This document shows positions 12,994 to 13,807 of a DNA stretch of 13,807 nt, piece by piece. This DNA is from an uncultured beta proteobacterium (lineage in GTDB: Bacteria; Pseudomonadota; Gammaproteobacteria; Burkholderiales; Burkholderiaceae_C). Both the position numbers and the translations under genes were made by a program. Numbering within the stretch: the stretch's first letter is position 1; each line of letters begins with the position of its first letter. Where the stretch lies: positions 1 through 13,807 of the forward strand of contig CAIOLZ010000116.1 in assembly GCA_903859265.1 (NCBI GenBank). Reading direction: 5' to 3'. The notes under the pieces were generated by a model that did not search any database, was not told the origin of the DNA, and saw only the letters and a program-made list of their open reading frames with translations.

Positions 12994-13807
12994 ATGCAGG
13001 CATCCCATCCACCCGATTTCATGATTTTCACCGGCAATGCCAATCCTGGCATGGCTGCGGACATTGCGCACCATCTTGGAATTTCGCTCGGCGGAGCAAC
13101 AGTTGGCCGATTTTCAGATGGTGAAGTAACCGTCGAGATCAATCAGAACGTGCGCGCCAGGGACGTTTTTGTCGTGCAAAGCACTTGCGCACCGACCAAC
13201 GAAAATCTGATGGAATTGCTCATCATGGTGGATGCGCTCAAGCGCGCCTCCGCAGAGCGCATCAGCGCGGTGATCCCGTACTTCGGCTACGCGCGGCAAG
13301 ACCGCCGGCCGCGTTCAACGCGTGTGCCCATTACCGCCAAGGTGGTGGCCAACATGCTGCAAACAGTGGGCGTGGCGCGGGTTTTGACCATGGACCTGCA
13401 CGCTGACCAGATTCAGGGTTTTTTTGACATCCCGGTGGACAACATTTACGCCTCACCGGTGCTGCTGGGTGACTTGCGCCAGAAAAACTACGAAGACCTG
13501 ATTGTGGTATCTCCGGACGTTGGGGGCGTTGTGCGGGCCCGGGCATTGGCCAAGCAGCTGAACTGCGATCTCGCCATCATCGACAAGCGCCGTCCCCGCG
13601 CCAACGTCAGCGAGGTGATGCACGTCATCGGTGAAATCGAGGGCCGCAACTGCGTGATCATGGACGACATGATTGACACCGCCGGAACGCTGGTGAAGGC
13701 GGCCGAAGTCTTGAAGGCCCGCGGTGCAAAAAAAGTGTATGCCTACTGCACGCACCCGATTTTTTCGGGCCCTGCCATCGAACGGATTGCCACGGGTGGC
13801 GCACTCG
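12994..13807 (+). CDS. prs: Ribose-phosphate pyrophosphokinase (PRPP synthase), C-terminus beyond window
   Basis: 271 codons are present of a usual length near 315-320. The enzyme converts ribose-5-phosphate and ATP to PRPP for purine, pyrimidine, histidine, tryptophan and NAD synthesis. MIFTGNANP opens the N-terminal domain; RQDRRPRSTRVPITAK (101-116) is the flexible catalytic loop region; MDLHADQIQGFFD (133-145) is the PRPP synthase signature; SPDVGGVVRAR (173-183) and DDMIDTAGT (224-232, the PRPP/ribose-phosphate loop) are intact. I start at the ATG at 12994, with GGAA five bases upstream; an in-frame ATG at 13021 would remove nine residues. The 77-base gap after the tRNA shows no obvious promoter or terminator, so transcription likely comes from inside ispE or further upstream. 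Confidence 0.96.
   Translation, partial: MQASHPPDFMIFTGNANPGMAADIAHHLGISLGGATVGRFSDGEVTVEINQNVRARDVFVVQSTCAPTNENLMELLIMVDALKRASAERISAVIPYFGYARQDRRPRSTRVPITAKVVANMLQTVGVARVLTMDLHADQIQGFFDIPVDNIYASPVLLGDLRQKNYEDLIVVSPDVGGVVRARALAKQLNCDLAIIDKRRPRANVSEVMHVIGEIEGRNCVIMDDMIDTAGTLVKAAEVLKARGAKKVYAYCTHPIFSGPAIERIATGGAL

Noticed and set aside
12746..13142. Minus-strand frames across tRNA-Gln containing GEEGFEPSHAG
   Set aside because: This peptide is the reverse-strand translation of the tRNA T arm and 3' end, a known source of false proteins.
1..13807. Mobile elements, CRISPR arrays, phage genes or defence islands
   Set aside because: No transposase, integrase, terminal inverted repeats or regularly spaced repeats were seen; all sizeable genes are intact chromosomal types. 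The dynamin-like gene alone is not enough to call a defence system.

Overview
The window looks like core chromosome of a GC-rich betaproteobacterium, most likely Burkholderiales and probably near the Comamonadaceae. This rests on gene order (hrcA/nadK-recN-rapZ; mutM-dynamin-mutY; TPR-lolB-ispE-tRNA-Gln-prs) and on protein style; no database was searched. I see no insertion sequence, phage gene, CRISPR array or integrase. Genes are packed tightly and no gene-free stretch exceeds about 110 bases.

Left edge (1-1232): the N-terminal 234 residues of an exported alpha/beta hydrolase (minus strand, C-terminus off the window), then a divergent four-helix DUF2177 membrane protein. Centre-left (1266-5749): hrcA (heat-shock repressor, minus) is divergent from a compact plus-strand run of nadK (NAD kinase), recN (recombinational repair SMC-like ATPase) and rapZ (nucleotide-binding RNase adapter family). 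recN starts 3 nt after nadK and rapZ starts 4 nt after recN.

Centre (5744-9605, minus): mutM, a large dynamin-like GTPase, and mutY, in that order of transcription. MutM and MutY are the two DNA glycosylases of the GO system against 8-oxoguanine, so the unrelated membrane-type GTPase between them is the least expected element here. The mutY and rapZ stop codons overlap inside one perfect 16-bp palindrome.

Right (9656-13807, plus): a periplasmic TPR protein, lolB (outer-membrane lipoprotein receptor), ispE (MEP isoprenoid pathway), tRNA-Gln(UUG) and prs (PRPP synthase, cut by the window end). This order parallels the Pseudomonas lbcA-lolB-ispE-prs neighbourhood. A perfect extended -10 element lies inside ispE and could drive the tRNA and prs separately from the envelope genes.

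I did not find a clearly new multi-gene system. The best candidates for a second look are the dynamin gene between mutM and mutY, the cysteine-free TPR protein beside lolB, the promoter inside ispE, and a RapZ without the basic C-terminal tail known from E. coli.
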